Part shown: positions 17,095 through 25,480 of the stretch, piece by piece
Layout of the letters: every line of letters starts with the position of its first letter
Position numbering within the stretch: position 1 is the stretch's first letter
DNA from: Lachnospiraceae bacterium
GTDB lineage: Bacteria > Bacillota > Clostridia > Lachnospirales > Lachnospiraceae
Assembly: GCA_014804675.1 (NCBI GenBank)
Contig: JAAUZH010000013.1
Span: 252,733-316,732 of the forward strand
DNA: 64,000 nucleotides
Direction: 5' to 3'
Translations under genes and position numbers: made by a program
Notes under the pieces: model-generated
The model's input: the letters and a program-made list of their open reading frames with translations, nothing else
What the model was told of the DNA's origin: nothing
Database searches by the model: none

Positions 17095-19398
17095 TTATTC
17101 ACTTGTCAGTTCCGAAATCGGATTATCATATAGGGATTTGGAGGCAACAAGTACACTGAGCAAATACACAGCCAAGGTTCCCAGGTTACTTATCGCAACT
17201 ACTGTTATGTCATAAGAAACCGGATACTCCCGGAATCCCATTACAGAAAAAGCAAGCACCATCGTCTTAGGAAAGGCCGCTATAAAAACCGGTATCGTAA
17301 TGCACATAGAAAACAATGCAACCAAAAAAACATATGTTATATTTGTCTTCAACAAGTGCCATGAAGAATATCCAATTGCTTTATAAATGCTTTGGGTTTT
17401 CCGATTGTCCATATTTTTCAAATAGACGATTGCAATAATATTCAATCCCCCAAGCAAAATCACTATTATCATAAAAGGTCTGACAGCCAGCATTGACGGT
17501 CCGCTTATCATGTTCAGTATATTTCCATACTTTTCTGCCCGAACTATCAGCTTCCCGTCCGATTCATATTTCTTTCCATGGTCTTTTAAAAACTTCTCCG
17601 GCTCTATTCCCTCCTTTAAATAAACCGAAGCCTCCGTATATTGAAAAGACACATCCTTTTCTTCCAGAGTCTTCCCTAACAGCCGGCAGCTTTTCCCCAT
17701 GTCATAAAGGCTTTGATAAGTGCCACATAATAAAAGAGTCACTTTCTGATTTCCGTTAAAGTAAATATCCACATAATCCCCTACCTGCTTGTTCATTTTT
17801 TCCGCCATAAGGCTTCCCATTGCGATTTCATCGGAATGGGCGGGATTTCTTCCCTGAATCACAGGCATATCCAGATTTTCATAGGTATCATAAACCATGG
17901 TGCTTAAAATTGTGTCCCCCATCCCCTTTTCCCACGGAACGGATATTGCTATTTGTGTGGTTGTTTTAATTACCTTTTCCACCTCGTTCTCTTTTTCCAG
18001 CTTTTCCACAGTATTTTCATAAGTTTTTAGATCTGCGGAAGAGAACGAAACATCATGCTTGTCAAAGCCAAGCCAATAGTAATTCTTCGCTTTAAAATTG
18101 TCACCTTCCAGTATTCCCATTGCAGTCGCCGCAAAATTTACGCAATAGGCAGCCATGATACAAGTAATCACAAGCATACAGGTATTTTTTTTATCTCTGA
18201 AAATCATCCGCATTGCCATATGTATGGGAGAAAAGCCCAGTACTTTTCCATCATTTTTTTGTTTTTTTCCACTATATGCCCCTTCGTTTCGAAAAACCTC
18301 CATAGGCCTGATTTTTCCCACAATTCTTAGTAGTAAATATACACAAATCAACGCATAGGCAATGATAATGCCACTACACAGCATTCCGGCAGATATTATG
18401 CTGCTGCTGGATGTAACCCCCAGATTCCGAAAAGTGTTCTTAGTAAAGGAATCGGAAATCACCTTTGAAAGGCTGCTTCCCAAAACGGTTCCCACCACTA
18501 CTAAAAATCCATAGAATTTCAGGTATATGGAAATAATTCTACTGCTTTTATAACCCATCATCTTATAAATAGCAATTGTTTTCTTTTCAGAAATCAAGGT
18601 GCTTTTTATCATGTAGCGAATCATGATACCGCTGATGAACAAAATTACCACACTGATTCCCAACAGGATTCCTCCAACAATCAGTTCTGCCATCTGATTG
18701 TTCTGAATCCTTGCTTCCAGAGTGATTGCCTTTCCTTCCAAAATCCCGTCATTTAGCTCCCTATAAGCATCTACCACTTCATCTCCGCTGCTCCCCTCTT
18801 TTGCAAAAACATGAACCTGATATTCCAAGTCTTCCGATGGTGGGTTTTCTTTTACAATAATTTCCGAATCAAAAGAAAGATTCATATTATAAGGGTCCGC
18901 ATAAATACCGCTTACCTGATAGGAAATACCGTTCCCCATATTCAATGTATCTCCCGGCTTGATTTCTTCGGAATTAGAAAGAACTGCCGAAATCAGGCAT
19001 TGCCCCTCCTTTAGCTCCCTGCTTCCTTCTAACATACGGATACTTCCGTGGGTTCTGTCATCCCAGGGAATCAAATGAAAAAAATAGTCTTCCATGGTTC
19101 CTTTCCCATCTATCTGGATTTTCTCAAGTATATAATAATAAGGAATCACTTCCACCTGTTCTACCATATCCAGCTTCTCCATGTTTTCTTTGATCTGCTC
19201 TGCAATGACCGGGTCTTTACTTTGAAACGGATAGATTTTCACTATGGGCGAGCCACATTCTTCTGTCAGCTCCTTATATGGCGTATCACCTGCTGTCATA
19301 ATAACCAAAGAACTGGTCATCAGCATGGAACAGACCATTAAAATGAGCACAATAAATATGCTTTGTATCTTTTTCTTTCTTATTTTCTTAAACCACAT
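17095..19398 (-). CDS. FtsX-like ABC transporter permease
   Basis: 767 residues. The N-terminal helix (residues 12-33) is followed by an extracellular domain of about 200 residues. A three-helix FtsX bundle spans about 235-350, then comes another helix (about 410-430), a second large extracellular domain (about 440-640) and a final three-helix FtsX bundle (about 645-760). About eight helices and two duplicated FtsX halves differ from the ten-helix BceB layout and look more like the macrolide/lipoprotein-export permeases. Motifs such as SEKKTIAIYKMMGYKSS and RKTQSIYKAIGYSS mark the two coupling regions that touch the ATPase. It is first in the operon with ATPase, regulator and kinase. Confidence 0.9.
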   Translation of the reverse strand: MWFKKIRKKKIQSIFIVLILMVCSMLMTSSLVIMTAGDTPYKELTEECGSPIVKIYPFQSKDPVIAEQIKENMEKLDMVEQVEVIPYYYILEKIQIDGKGTMEDYFFHLIPWDDRTHGSIRMLEGSRELKEGQCLISAVLSNSEEIKPGDTLNMGNGISYQVSGIYADPYNMNLSFDSEIIVKENPPSEDLEYQVHVFAKEGSSGDEVVDAYRELNDGILEGKAITLEARIQNNQMAELIVGGILLGISVVILFISGIMIRYMIKSTLISEKKTIAIYKMMGYKSSRIISIYLKFYGFLVVVGTVLGSSLSKVISDSFTKNTFRNLGVTSSSSIISAGMLCSGIIIAYALICVYLLLRIVGKIRPMEVFRNEGAYSGKKQKNDGKVLGFSPIHMAMRMIFRDKKNTCMLVITCIMAAYCVNFAATAMGILEGDNFKAKNYYWLGFDKHDVSFSSADLKTYENTVEKLEKENEVEKVIKTTTQIAISVPWEKGMGDTILSTMVYDTYENLDMPVIQGRNPAHSDEIAMGSLMAEKMNKQVGDYVDIYFNGNQKVTLLLCGTYQSLYDMGKSCRLLGKTLEEKDVSFQYTEASVYLKEGIEPEKFLKDHGKKYESDGKLIVRAEKYGNILNMISGPSMLAVRPFMIIVILLGGLNIIAIVYLKNMDNRKTQSIYKAIGYSSWHLLKTNITYVFLVALFSMCITIPVFIAAFPKTMVLAFSVMGFREYPVSYDITVVAISNLGTLAVYLLSVLVASKSLYDNPISELTSE

Positions 19399-19461
19399 AA
19401 CACGTTCCTCTCCTTACAGGGCTTCATGCTCCTATTTTGTGGAGCAGCCCCTTTTTTATTT

Positions 19462-19502
19462 ATTATCATAAAGTGGGAATTTGAAATAAAAAGAGGGAAT
19501 TT
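19462..19502 (-). promoter_or_regulatory. Operon promoter with candidate response-regulator operator
   Basis: A 13-mer AAAGTGGGAATTT (19470-19482) recurs as AAAGAGGGAATTT (19490-19502), 12 of 13 identical and 20 bp apart. On the minus strand these repeats cover the -35 region in front of a -10-like GATAAT (19462-19467). Direct repeats spaced by about two helical turns over a poor -35 are typical of OmpR-family activator sites. Confidence 0.5.
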
Positions 19503-19556
19503 ATGAAAAATTATGAACAGGACTATATCTGCAGAAATATAACAAAAAGGACTCGC

Positions 19557-20090
19557 TTATGTAAACCGGGTCCTTTCCTTTTTCCATATTTCATGAATAT
19601 ATGTTAAGAATGCTTCTTTTGACTGTTTTAAGGGAGCTGAATTGTCAAATTTGTAATCATACTCATATTGTTCCACGCAGTCGTCGGATTCATTTCCGTA
19701 AACCTGTTGATTCATCGTATCGTTATAAATCAAGAGGGTTACGCACTTTCCATCTACCGCCTCCACGAATTTCCGTATTTCCTCTCCTTCTCTAATATGT
19801 ACGAACATAATCCGGTCATCGCTGTCTAAAAATGCCTGATACTGCTTTAGCAGATATCTGGTAGGAAGGTCATTGTAATTGGTAAAGGCTCTTTTCAATT
19901 CCGATAAGAAACGTCTGGCCTTTTCATCCTTTTCTCCCTGCCAGCCATATTCCTGAGCGATTTCTTTGATGGGGGTAATGGCAGATACGTTTAATATTTT
20001 GTATTCAGCAGTAATGCTTTCGCATAATGTATCTTTTCCAACACCGCCTTTTCCGTTTATGACGATAACCAACTTCTCATTTTTTTCCAT
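19557..20090 (-). CDS. P-loop nucleoside/nucleotide kinase-like protein
   Basis: 177 residues. The Walker A motif is INGKGGVGKDTLCE (residues 12-25), followed by a region VSAITPIKEIA and a lid-like basic stretch. The layout resembles small kinases such as deoxynucleoside monophosphate kinases and dephospho-CoA kinase-like proteins. No family-specific substrate motif could be recognised, so the substrate is open. It has its own promoter (20163-20191) and stands alone between the transporter operon and the Rpn-type gene. Confidence 0.6.
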   Translation of the reverse strand: MEKNEKLVIVINGKGGVGKDTLCESITAEYKILNVSAITPIKEIAQEYGWQGEKDEKARRFLSELKRAFTNYNDLPTRYLLKQYQAFLDSDDRIMFVHIREGEEIRKFVEAVDGKCVTLLIYNDTMNQQVYGNESDDCVEQYEYDYKFDNSAPLKQSKEAFLTYIHEIWKKERTRFT

Positions 20091-20162
20091 TTGCTGCTTC
20101 CTCGGTCTTCCATGGTGTTATTCTTTGCTGTTCCATGCCTTTTAAGGGGCTGTGCATGTTTT

Positions 20163-20191
20163 ATCATAACATTCCTTTTTGGATTAGTAAA
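20163..20191 (-). promoter_or_regulatory. Sigma-A promoter of the P-loop kinase gene
   Basis: Minus strand: -35 TTTACT, 17-bp spacer, -10 TATGAT, about 75 bp before the start codon. Confidence 0.6.
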
Positions 20192-20237
20192 TGGTTTTTT
20201 GGAGAGAAGCGATGGAGTATGACAGTTTAACCTGCTA

Positions 20238-21146
20238 TTATTGAATATACTTTTCCGCTTCCTGCCTTGTCAGTTGGTTTTCTTCCATGATTGCCTGGAT
20301 GATAATTTCCATGGAGACTCCTGATAATAGCATCCTTTTTGCAAAAGCTTTCATTCCTTCCATTTTTCCCTCTAACTTCATATCTGCAAATGCCTTGCAC
20401 ATATCGTATCCTCCTTCCTTTGTTTCATACTTTTTCTTTTCCAACAACAGACTGCTCTGCCCAGACAGGCAGCTGATCATTTTAAAAGTCTCTTCACTTA
20501 AAAAACGATATGACTCATCCTGTTCCAATAAGCTTTTTAAAGCTTTCCGATCCCCATCCTTTTGGAGAAATTGAAAACACTGCCTGATGTCTGTCCTGAA
20601 GCAGTCTGCCTTATCCTGCCTTGCCCTGAAAAGATTGATTTGATAATTGTTCAGATATGGCAGCATTTCCTTTGGAATACTATCCATCTGAAACATGTCA
20701 AATAAATCTTTTGCTCCATCCCATGGCTTCTTTCCAAAATAAATCACGGCTGTAATGACGGGAATCAGCTTATCCTTCCTGCCAAATCCGGATAGGTATT
20801 CCTCTCCTGTTAAGTCTCTTCTTTTTTGATGGCTTTTTCGTATTCTGTCCAGCTGTTCCTGATAGCTGATTCCATCATAGACGAAACTTCTTACAGGCAT
20901 GGCATAATGTACGGCTGTCTGATTTTCAATTCCAAGCAGCATAAGCTCTGTTCCCTGATATCGCTTCTTTAATATGTCCCGATACATATACCTGTCCGTA
21001 TTCCCTTTTAATATCCCGCGAATCTCCTGACTTTCCAAGTGCTCCGGAAAAATCACCGGTTTTCCCTGAAACACATATCCGTTAAAAAAATCCGCAAACC
21101 GTTCATTATCCTGAAAATATTCTGTAATCCCTGTATCTTTTCCCAA
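20238..21146 (-). CDS. Rpn-type PD-(D/E)XK nuclease / transposase-family protein
   Basis: 302 residues with features of the Rpn/transposase_31 group: an N-terminal segment of the type seen in 'YFQDNERFADFFNGYVF', a nuclease core with ELMLLGIENQT (the E-x-Q part of a PD-(D/E)XK site), then VHYAMPVRSFVYDGISY and a C-terminal region rich in Lys/Glu ending in TRQEAEKYIQ. E. coli Rpn proteins stimulate RecA-independent recombination. In Clostridia such genes are numerous and may be domesticated. The first catalytic Asp is not obvious, so activity is uncertain. It has its own promoter and lies about 300 bp from hairpin copy B; a link is speculative. Confidence 0.7.
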   Translation of the reverse strand: MGKDTGITEYFQDNERFADFFNGYVFQGKPVIFPEHLESQEIRGILKGNTDRYMYRDILKKRYQGTELMLLGIENQTAVHYAMPVRSFVYDGISYQEQLDRIRKSHQKRRDLTGEEYLSGFGRKDKLIPVITAVIYFGKKPWDGAKDLFDMFQMDSIPKEMLPYLNNYQINLFRARQDKADCFRTDIRQCFQFLQKDGDRKALKSLLEQDESYRFLSEETFKMISCLSGQSSLLLEKKKYETKEGGYDMCKAFADMKLEGKMEGMKAFAKRMLLSGVSMEIIIQAIMEENQLTRQEAEKYIQ

Positions 21147-21240
21147 ATGATGACTCCCTTTATTTTGCTGCTGCGTATGCTTTTAGACAGTTTTTCATAT
21201 TCTTTGATACAGATTGATAAACAGTTATTTTTATATCACT

Positions 21241-21269
21241 ATTATATAATATCCCTTGATAATTTTCAA
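21241..21269 (-). promoter_or_regulatory. Sigma-A promoter of the Rpn-type gene
   Basis: Minus strand: -35 TTGAAA, 17-bp spacer and a perfect -10 TATAAT, about 95 bp upstream of the start codon. Confidence 0.75.
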
Positions 21270-21456
21270 TAAAAATGTTAATTACTGTTCTTATTTTCGT
21301 TTATTTTTCCGTATCCAAAAACTGCTTCTGTTCTTTTCCTGCTTTCTTGCTTTTTGCTGAAAAAATGGCGAAATGCCAAGATGATTGGTTGACCATGGAC
21401 AGCAATGATTGCTGTATTTGAAGGATACTTTATTTTTGATTTTTTGTCAAGGTGGA

Positions 21457-21635
21457 TTTGGATAAACGGACGTAGGGGCTGTCATATCATATTTTAGTCT
21501 TACGGGCACGCTTTCGCTCTGCAAAGACGCAGCGGTACTAACGCACCAAAATACGGTGCGTAAGTGCCGGCGACTTTGCCAAGGCCCATAAGACTAAAAT
21601 ATGATATGACAGCCCCTACTGTGTATCGAAATGCC
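21457..21635 (+). repeat. Long-hairpin element, family 1, copy B
   Basis: Arms 21472-21507 and 21584-21619 (36 bp) are complementary with a single C/A mismatch, around a 76-bp core. The core stem reads GCAAAG...CTTTGC where copies A, E and F have ATGAA...TTCAT, a two-sided change. Imperfect outer ends TTTGGATAAAC and GTGTATCGAAA are also roughly inverted. The copy lies 85 bp past the end of the carboxynorspermidine decarboxylase gene and may also end its transcript. Confidence 0.95.
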
Positions 21636-21719
21636 ATTGCTTTGGAGATGGTCTGCAGGTGCTCTGGATTTAGAATGCTTCTCACTCTTCCAAGTCCTTT
21701 GTACCCCTCTTGCCTCCCC

Positions 21720-22847
21720 TTAAGACAACCTCATTTTAAAATCCTCATACCCAAACTCTCTGACAATCTCACACCTGCCATCCACTCTCCTAACCCCAAT
21801 AGCCGGAAGAGGCATTCCATTAAACGTGTTATTCTTTACCATGGAGTAAATGGCCATATCCTCAAAAAACAACCGTTTTCCAACCTGCAGCGGCTGTTCG
21901 AAGGAATAATCCCCAATCACATCACCCGCAAGGCAGGTAGGGCCTGCAAGCCGATAAGTATAGGATTTTTCCTCTGGGTTGCCGGAGTTTGATAAGGGCG
22001 GACGATAAGGCATTTCCAGCACGTCCGGCATATGGCAGGCTGCGGAAGTGTCTAATATGGCAATTTGCATCTCATTTTCCAGAATTTCCAATACGCTTGT
22101 TATTAAATATCCCGCATTCAATGCCACTGCCTCTCCCGGCTCTAAATATACCTGCACCTGATAAGTTTCCTGAATATGCCTGATACAGCTTTCCAATAAG
22201 GAAATATCATAATCACTTCTTGTAATATGATGCCCGCCGCCAAAATTAATCCATTTCATCTGCTTCATCCACGGACCGAACTTTTCTTCCACCGCCTGAA
22301 GAGTTTCCAAAAGGGCATCTGCATTCTGCTCACACAACGTATGAAAATGCAATCCTTCCACCCCTTCTAACAGTTCCGGTCTGAATGCAGAAAGGGGAAT
22401 CCCAAGCCTTGAGCCTCTGGCACAGGGGTCATAGATTTCATGTCCTTCCTGAGTGGAATGCTCCGGATTGATACGAAGCCCTATGCTGGCGCCTTTTTCC
22501 CTTACCCTTTTCCCAAACCGTTCCAGCTGGGAAAAAGAATTAAATACCACATGTCCGCATAAAGAAGCAATCTCATCCATTTCCTCTTCCTTATAGGCCG
22601 GAGAAAAAATATGATTCTCCTTTCCCATATATTCCTTTGCAAGCCTTGCTTCATAAAGCCCGCTGGCAGTAGCGCCGCTTAAATAACTGCCTATCAGCGG
22701 ATACATGGAAAACATGGAAAATGCCTTCTGTGCAAGAAGAATCTTACACCCCGTCCTGTCCATAACCCCTTTTAAAATCTCCAGATTTTTTATTAGCTTC
22801 TCTTCCTCTATCAGATAACAGGGGGTTGGCAGTTTCTCTATTCTCAA
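21720..22847 (-). CDS. nspC: Carboxynorspermidine/carboxyspermidine decarboxylase
   Basis: A PLP-dependent alanine-racemase-fold decarboxylase that turns carboxy(nor)spermidine into (nor)spermidine, the last step of the CASDH/CASDC route. Visible motifs: TPCYLIEE near the start, the PLP lysine in LLAQKAFS, HFHTLCEQ, NFGGGHHIT (phosphate-binding glycines), EPGEA, and the C-terminal active-site Cys in GPTCLAGD. The start is placed at TTG 22847, preceded by AAGGAGG at 8-nt spacing, giving 375 residues, close to the family length. A longer TTG start at 22904 would draw its codons from the edge of hairpin copy C and has no ribosome site. Copy C separates it from the synthase gene. Confidence 0.93.
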   Translation of the reverse strand: MRIEKLPTPCYLIEEEKLIKNLEILKGVMDRTGCKILLAQKAFSMFSMYPLIGSYLSGATASGLYEARLAKEYMGKENHIFSPAYKEEEMDEIASLCGHVVFNSFSQLERFGKRVREKGASIGLRINPEHSTQEGHEIYDPCARGSRLGIPLSAFRPELLEGVEGLHFHTLCEQNADALLETLQAVEEKFGPWMKQMKWINFGGGHHITRSDYDISLLESCIRHIQETYQVQVYLEPGEAVALNAGYLITSVLEILENEMQIAILDTSAACHMPDVLEMPYRPPLSNSGNPEEKSYTYRLAGPTCLAGDVIGDYSFEQPLQVGKRLFFEDMAIYSMVKNNTFNGMPLPAIGVRRVDGRCEIVREFGYEDFKMRLS

Positions 22848-22895
22848 CTCATCCGCCTCCTTTTTCGCTCGTATTTTTTGTCCACTTTTTTTATG

Positions 22896-23232
22896 TTTTT
22901 TCAATACACAGTGGGAGCTTTTATAGCCTATGTTAGTCTTTCAGGCCTTGGCAAAGTCGCCGGTCCTTATGCACCGTACTTTGGTGCGTAAGGAACTGTA
23001 TGAAAATAACTTTTACAATTTTCTGAGGATAAATCTTCGAGAGTGCCCTGCAAAAACCGGAGGCATAGCGGGCTATGTTGAGGATTTTTGCAGGGTGCTC
23101 TCGGAGATTTAGACCTGAAAAGTGTGAAAGTTATTTTCGTACAGTTCCTTAGTACCGCTGCGTCTTTGCAGAGCGAAAGCGTGCCCGGAAGGCTATCATA
23201 GGCTGTCCCAGCTCCCACGTCCGGTTATCAAA
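22896..23232 (-). repeat. Long-hairpin element, family 1, copy C, reversed and interrupted
   Basis: This copy is in the opposite orientation to the other five. Its arms begin at 22911 and end at 23218 and have drifted: several internal positions no longer pair, unlike the nearly perfect arms elsewhere. The core is split at its tip by a separate palindrome (22990-23150). Core halves CAAAGTCGCCGGTCC and CCGCTGCGTCTTTG flank it. It occupies almost the whole 413-bp gap between nspC and the carboxynorspermidine synthase gene. Confidence 0.9.
22990..23150. mobile_element. MITE-like palindrome inserted in hairpin copy C
   Basis: A 161-bp imperfect palindrome with terminal inverted repeats AAGGAACTGTA and TACAGTTCCTT, and long internal arms (GAAAATAACTTT..., CCCTGCAAAAA...). 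The centre is CATAGC-GG-GCTATG. It splits the loop region of copy C. TA is present at both junctions, consistent with TA target duplication as in IS630/mariner-type MITEs, although one flanking T is missing. It encodes no protein. Confidence 0.8.
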
Positions 23233-23260
23233 CTCTCCCTAAAAAACCGCCCGTTACTAT

Positions 23261-24463
23261 TTAGTCCACCAACTCAGGCTCCTCCGAAATCTTCCACGGA
23301 AGCCCCCACTGATTCAAAGCATCCATAAACGGATCCGGATCAAACTCCTCTATATTATAAACACCTGCTTTTTTCCAAGTTCCCGTCATAAGCATCATAG
23401 CCCCAATCATAGCCGGCACTCCCGTAGTATAAGCCACTGCCTGGGAGCCAACCTCTTTATAGCACTCCTGATGGTCACAAGTATTATAAATATAAAGCTT
23501 CTTTTCCACACCATCCTTCTTCCCAACAAAAATACATCCGATATTGGTCTTTCCCTTAGTACGGGGTCCTAAAGAGGATGGGTCCGGCAATACTGCCTTT
23601 AAAAACTGCAACGGTACGATTTCCTTTCCTTCATACATAATCGGTTCAATGGAAGTCATCCCAACATTTTCCAGACATTTTAAATGCGTCAGATAGCTTT
23701 GTCCAAAGGTCATAAAGAAACGGATTCTTTTAATGCCCGGAATGTTCAAAGCCAGCGATTCGATTTCCTCATGGTGCAGAAGGTACATATCCTTCTCCCC
23801 GATTTCCGGAAAATCATATACTCTCTTAATTTCCATAGGCTCGGTTTCCACCCAGTGCCCATCCTCCCAATAGGAGCCTTTTGCAGACACCTCCCGGATA
23901 TTGATTTCCGGATTGAAGTTGGTGGCAAAGGGATAGCCATGATCTCCTGCATTACAGTCTAAAATATCAATGTAATTGATTTCATCGAAGTAATGCTTTA
24001 GGGCATAAGCGGAAAACACACTGGTAACCCCCGGGTCAAAACCGCTGCCAAGAAGGGCGGTAATGCCCGCCTGCTCAAACCGTTCCCTGTATGCCCACTG
24101 CCATTTGTACTCAAACTTTGCCGTATCCTCCGGCTCGTAATTGGCAGTATCCATATAATGGGTTTTGGTGGCAAGACATGCATCCATAATCGTAAGGTCC
24201 TGATAAGGAAGAGCCAGATTCATTACTACATCCGGCTTTTCCTTTTCAATGAGGGCAATCAGCTCCTCTACCTGGTCCGCATCTACCTTTGCGGTAGTAA
24301 TTTTTGTTTTTGTGGTTCCTTCCAATTTTGCTTTCAAATCATCACATTTTTGTTTTGTTCTGCTGGCAATGCAGATTTCTTCAAATACATCGCTGTTCTG
24401 ACAGCATTTGTGGATTGCTACGCTGGCAACGCCTCCGCAGCCTATAATAAGCGCTTTTCCCAT
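23261..24463 (-). CDS. Carboxynorspermidine synthase (saccharopine dehydrogenase family)
   Basis: 400 residues. The NAD(P)-binding Rossmann motif GCGGVASVAIH at the N-terminus and the saccharopine-dehydrogenase-like catalytic part (MDTANYEPED, GSGFDPGVTSVF, DHGYPFATNFNPEINIREV) match carboxynorspermidine dehydrogenase (CASDH). This enzyme condenses aspartate semialdehyde with putrescine or diaminopropane. The adjacent decarboxylase completes the route to spermidine or norspermidine. AGGAGGAAAAGAAAG precedes the ATG. A 165-bp gap separates it from speB; no clean promoter was found there, so it may be read from the upstream spe genes. Confidence 0.93.
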   Translation of the reverse strand: MGKALIIGCGGVASVAIHKCCQNSDVFEEICIASRTKQKCDDLKAKLEGTTKTKITTAKVDADQVEELIALIEKEKPDVVMNLALPYQDLTIMDACLATKTHYMDTANYEPEDTAKFEYKWQWAYRERFEQAGITALLGSGFDPGVTSVFSAYALKHYFDEINYIDILDCNAGDHGYPFATNFNPEINIREVSAKGSYWEDGHWVETEPMEIKRVYDFPEIGEKDMYLLHHEEIESLALNIPGIKRIRFFMTFGQSYLTHLKCLENVGMTSIEPIMYEGKEIVPLQFLKAVLPDPSSLGPRTKGKTNIGCIFVGKKDGVEKKLYIYNTCDHQECYKEVGSQAVAYTTGVPAMIGAMMLMTGTWKKAGVYNIEEFDPDPFMDALNQWGLPWKISEEPELVD

Positions 24464-24628
24464 CTTTCTTTTCCTCCTGAACTATTGTTTTCTTTTTCTA
24501 AATTGGTTTTCTTTTGAAAAATAATTATCCTATTTCCCGGAATGTTATATCATCCAATTTTTGTTTACATAATTTTGTTTCTGGTGCTGCCCAACCTGCC
24601 GCACGATCTGCTACCGCCCAGTTCCCTG

Positions 24629-25480
24629 TCACACAAGGCTCAACAGCAACTCCCTCACCACTTTACACGCCGTAGCAGTTGAAATCCCGCTTGGATCATA
24701 AGCCGGGCTTAATTCATTTACGTCACAGGCAACAACTCTGCTCCCTGCACATACTGTATAAATAGCATGAAGCAGCTCCAAAAAGGACACTCCTCCCGCT
24801 TCCGGCGTTCCGGTTCCCGGAAAAACAGAAGGGTCCAGCACATCCAGGTCGATGGTAAAATAGACAGGCTTCCCTTTCAGTTGTTCCACCACCTGTTCTA
24901 ATCCTTCAAAGTCAAACTTCCTTGTAAACACATGCTCTTTTCCCCACTGAAATTCTTCCCTGTCGCCGGAACGGATGCCAAACTGAAAAATCCGGCCGTC
25001 CCCTAAAATGCCGTGACATCTTCTAAGGACACAGGCATGGGACAACCCTGCACCCAGATATTCATCCCGCAAATCCGCATGGGCATCAAAATGAATAATA
25101 TGCAGATCCGGATATTTATCCGCTGCTGCTCTCACTGCCCCTAACGTAACAAGGTGCTCCCCTCCAATCATAAAAGGAAGCTTTCCATCCTCCAGAATGA
25201 TTTCCGCCCTTTCCCGGATAGCATCCAAAGCCAGCTCACTATCTCCAAAACAAAGTTCCAGATCGCCGCTGTCAAAAAAGGAATAGTCCGTTAAATCCTT
25301 ATCCAGATAAGGGCTGTAGGTTTCCAGTCCAAAGGATTCTCCCCTGATTGCCCGGCTCCCAAACCGGGTGCCCGGACGGTTGGAGGTAGTAGAATCAAAG
25401 GGCGCTCCAAACAGCACCACCTTTGCCTCTTCATATTCACAATCACATCCAATAAAAGTCTCTATATTTTTACTCAACAT
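24629..25480 (-). CDS. speB: Agmatinase
   Basis: 283-residue member of the ureohydrolase family, hydrolysing agmatine to putrescine and urea. The binuclear manganese site is complete: GGEHLVT, FDAHADLRDEY and DLDVLDPS, with the closing NELSPAYDPSG. The substrate loop RPGTRFGSRAIRG near the N-terminus fits agmatinase. Its start overlaps the end of speE by about 10 bp, so the two are translated together. It links the arginine decarboxylase two genes upstream to putrescine, the substrate of both the SpeE and the CASDH steps in this cluster. Confidence 0.95.
   Translation of the reverse strand: MLSKNIETFIGCDCEYEEAKVVLFGAPFDSTTSNRPGTRFGSRAIRGESFGLETYSPYLDKDLTDYSFFDSGDLELCFGDSELALDAIRERAEIILEDGKLPFMIGGEHLVTLGAVRAAADKYPDLHIIHFDAHADLRDEYLGAGLSHACVLRRCHGILGDGRIFQFGIRSGDREEFQWGKEHVFTRKFDFEGLEQVVEQLKGKPVYFTIDLDVLDPSVFPGTGTPEAGGVSFLELLHAIYTVCAGSRVVACDVNELSPAYDPSGISTATACKVVRELLLSLV

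Noticed and set aside
22930-23218. ORFs within copy C and its nested palindrome
   Set aside because: They consist only of repeat sequence, with no start signal or coding bias.
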